Source: Paenibacillus sp. 1011MAR3C5
GTDB lineage: Bacteria > Bacillota > Bacilli > Paenibacillales > Paenibacillaceae
Direction of reading: 5' to 3'
Assembly: GCF_003591485.1 (NCBI RefSeq)
Contig: NZ_QZCF01000002.1
Span: forward strand, 903,992 to 967,991
Length of the DNA: 64,000 bases
Positions within the stretch are counted from its first letter, which is position 1. The number at the start of each line of letters is the position of its first letter. Shown here piece by piece: positions 63,074-64,000 of this stretch. A program made the position numbers and the translations under genes. The notes under the pieces were generated by a model. That model searched no databases, was not told where the DNA came from, and saw only the letters and a list, made by a program, of their open reading frames with translations.

Positions 63074-63493
63074 GTGAGCTCATTCGAAAATACGTGTAGA
63101 CAATTTGGAAGGATTCTAGGAGGCATGCATACCTCACAAAATGGCGTATGCACCGTAATGAAATCACGAACGAATATCAAACCTGTCGTTCTTGGCAGAC
63201 GTGGCAATTCTTTTTTGCTGGTTCCTCAAATGTTTAGTTTTGAATCTATGACAAAAGATGGTCGTGCACTTTGCAGTGGTGAAACGGTCATTCTGCAATC
63301 GGAAATCAACCGGTTTACAAGCAGACTTCGCAGACATGGAATTAAGGTAACTGCGATTCACAATCACTGGTTGTTTGACAGCCCGCGGCTGATGTTTATG
63401 CACTGGGAATCCATCGATAATCCGGTTGCTTTTGCAAGGAAAACGAAGGATGCATTAAGCGTCCTGACAACCAGAGTTGTTAGAGGAAAATAA
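63074..63493 (+). CDS. DUF1259-family protein, copy 2
   Basis: 139 residues, GTG start after AGGGAGG. Same motifs as the upstream copy: QNGVCTVMKSRTNIKP, VLGRRGNSFLLVPQ, ALCSGETVILQSEINRF, VTAIHNHWLFDSPRLMF. Identity to copy 1 appears to be over half. In other organisms DUF1259 occurs as two repeats in a single chain, so the pair may form a heterodimer equivalent to that arrangement; this is inference. Confidence 0.9.
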   Translation: MSSFENTCRQFGRILGGMHTSQNGVCTVMKSRTNIKPVVLGRRGNSFLLVPQMFSFESMTKDGRALCSGETVILQSEINRFTSRLRRHGIKVTAIHNHWLFDSPRLMFMHWESIDNPVAFARKTKDALSVLTTRVVRGK

Positions 63494-63548
63494 ACACCAC
63501 ATTCCATGTTTCCTATAAAAATTGTTGCAGCTTTTGATCAAAAAAGTG

Positions 63549-63582
63549 AAGCCCGCTAACCTCATGGTTGGCGGGCTTTGTA
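63549..63582 (+). terminator. Terminator after the DUF1259 pair
   Basis: AAGCCCGC pairs with GCGGGCTT, with an inner AACC/GGTT stem, then TTTGT. Confidence 0.87.
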
Positions 63583-63599
63583 GAGATGATTATGTGATG

Positions 63600-63721
63600 A
63601 CAATCAATTATTAAGAAAGCATCTGCATGTTATACGTCTGCAAGAGTTCATCCCAAGTTATTGGGAACTCCTGAAGAACAATCCGTATCTGAAATCTGCA
63701 CTCGTACTTCCACCGTATTAA
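63600..63721 (+). other. Possible gene remnant near the rRNA operon
   Basis: A start-less plus-strand frame reads QLLRKHLHVIRLQEFIPSYW, then ELLKNNPYLKSALVLPPY and a stop. Composition is protein-like but there is no start codon or ribosome binding site. It could be the C-terminus of a lost gene or transposase. Confidence 0.3.
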
Positions 63722-63744
63722 ACTTTGAAAATGACAATTCATTT

Positions 63745-63775
63745 TAGACAAAATAAAAACCACCTATAGGTGGTT
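63745..63775 (-). terminator. rRNA operon terminator
   Basis: On the minus strand, AACCACC-TATA-GGTGGTT followed by TTTATTTTG, 64 bp past the 23S 3' end. Confidence 0.87.
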
Positions 63776-63838
63776 AAATGTGCTTTTGCACCTTGAAAAC
63801 TGGATACGAAAGTAACTGTTGAATCATCCTAAGCAGTA

Positions 63839-64000
63839 GGATAAGCCCTCGACCGATTAGTATTCGTCAGCTCCACACATTGCTGTGCTTCCACCCCGAA
63901 CCTATCAACCTCGTCGTCTTCAAGGGGTCTTACTAATTGGGAAATCTCATCTTGAGGGGGGCTTCACGCTTAGATGCTTTCAGCGCTTATCCCGTCCGTA
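63839..64000 (-). rRNA. rrl: 23S ribosomal RNA, 3' end (partial)
   Basis: The complement ends with ACTAATCGGTCGAGGGCTTA followed by TCC, the conserved 23S 3' terminus, and the rest of the visible part (AGCGCTGAAAGCATCTAAGC, CTTGAAGACGACGAGGTTGA in complement) is also unmistakable. The gene continues past the window. Downstream is the usual spacer motif (TGGATAC, TTTTCAAGG in complement), then a terminator. No 5S gene is visible before the terminator. Confidence 0.97.

Noticed and set aside
63500..63840. tRNA or 5S gene between DUF1259 and 23S
   Set aside because: No cloverleaf, no CCA end and no 5S conserved blocks were seen on either strand.

Overview
The window looks like chromosome from a spore-forming Gram-positive bacterium of the Paenibacillus/Brevibacillus type. 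This rests on a surface protein with GLUG repeats and three SLH domains, a gerA-gerC-gerB germinant-receptor operon, a CwlJ/SleB-type cortex hydrolase, strong AGGAGG ribosome binding sites with several TTG starts, and the end of a 23S rRNA gene with low-GC Firmicutes character. The species assignment is inference from gene content only.

Layout. 1-5.3 kb: the 3' part of a very large secreted SLH-anchored adhesin with three exact-length 552-bp tandem repeats. 5.6-13.5 kb: a decayed accessory stretch with a TetR regulator, remnants of IS110- and IS4-family elements, small secreted proteins, a beta/gamma-crystallin protein, a lipoprotein that has lost its start, and a GC-rich PanE-like reductase divergent from a TetR gene. 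13.5-25.3 kb: regulator/oxidoreductase modules (MerR-SDR with AdhR-like operators, quinone reductase, TetR-SDR, TetR-methionine aminopeptidase, MFS-TetR), a CwlJ-like hydrolase, a HAD phosphatase and a methyltransferase. 25.3-29.3 kb: gerA-gerC-gerB plus a small membrane protein. 29.4-45.8 kb: transporters and regulators, including polysaccharide deacetylase/MFS/LysR, MarR-PaiA-PaiB, an Old Yellow Enzyme with MarR, WYL regulator/VOC protein, and ADH-MFS-cupin with a divergent TetR. 45.9-49.3 kb: a beta-helix (pectate-lyase-like) protein, an acyltransferase-like protein and a damaged metalloprotease lipoprotein. 49.4-58.5 kb: a mobile cluster. 58.5-63.5 kb: SnoaL-like/TetR pair, a flavoprotein with a MarR regulator rich in vicinal cysteines, and two tandem DUF1259 genes. 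63.8-64 kb: 3' end of 23S rRNA on the minus strand, followed by a terminator and no visible 5S gene.

The most notable structure is at 51089-58475. Two identical 1561-bp IS1380-family copies in direct orientation enclose a cargo, and their outer ends are flanked by the same 5-bp sequence TTCAA. This is what a composite transposon would leave. The insertion separates a SnoaL-like gene from what appears to be its own terminator. The cargo carries a secreted protein with a C-terminus resembling polymorphic toxin type 44, a membrane-anchored partner gene, an unrecognised gene fragment and a complete IS256-family element with its own 8-bp duplication. Both IS1380 transposases carry the same paired frameshift that removes the expected second catalytic aspartate.

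The rest of the window is dominated by small detoxification or efflux modules, each paired with a dedicated regulator (seven TetR, three MarR, one MerR, one LysR, one WYL). Many have clear palindromic operator candidates between regulator and target. Several genes are visibly decaying (PhzF-like, NmrA-like, DUF2268, Old Yellow Enzyme, RCC1 remnant). No CRISPR array and no tRNA gene was seen. All identifications are by reading motifs, without database searches.
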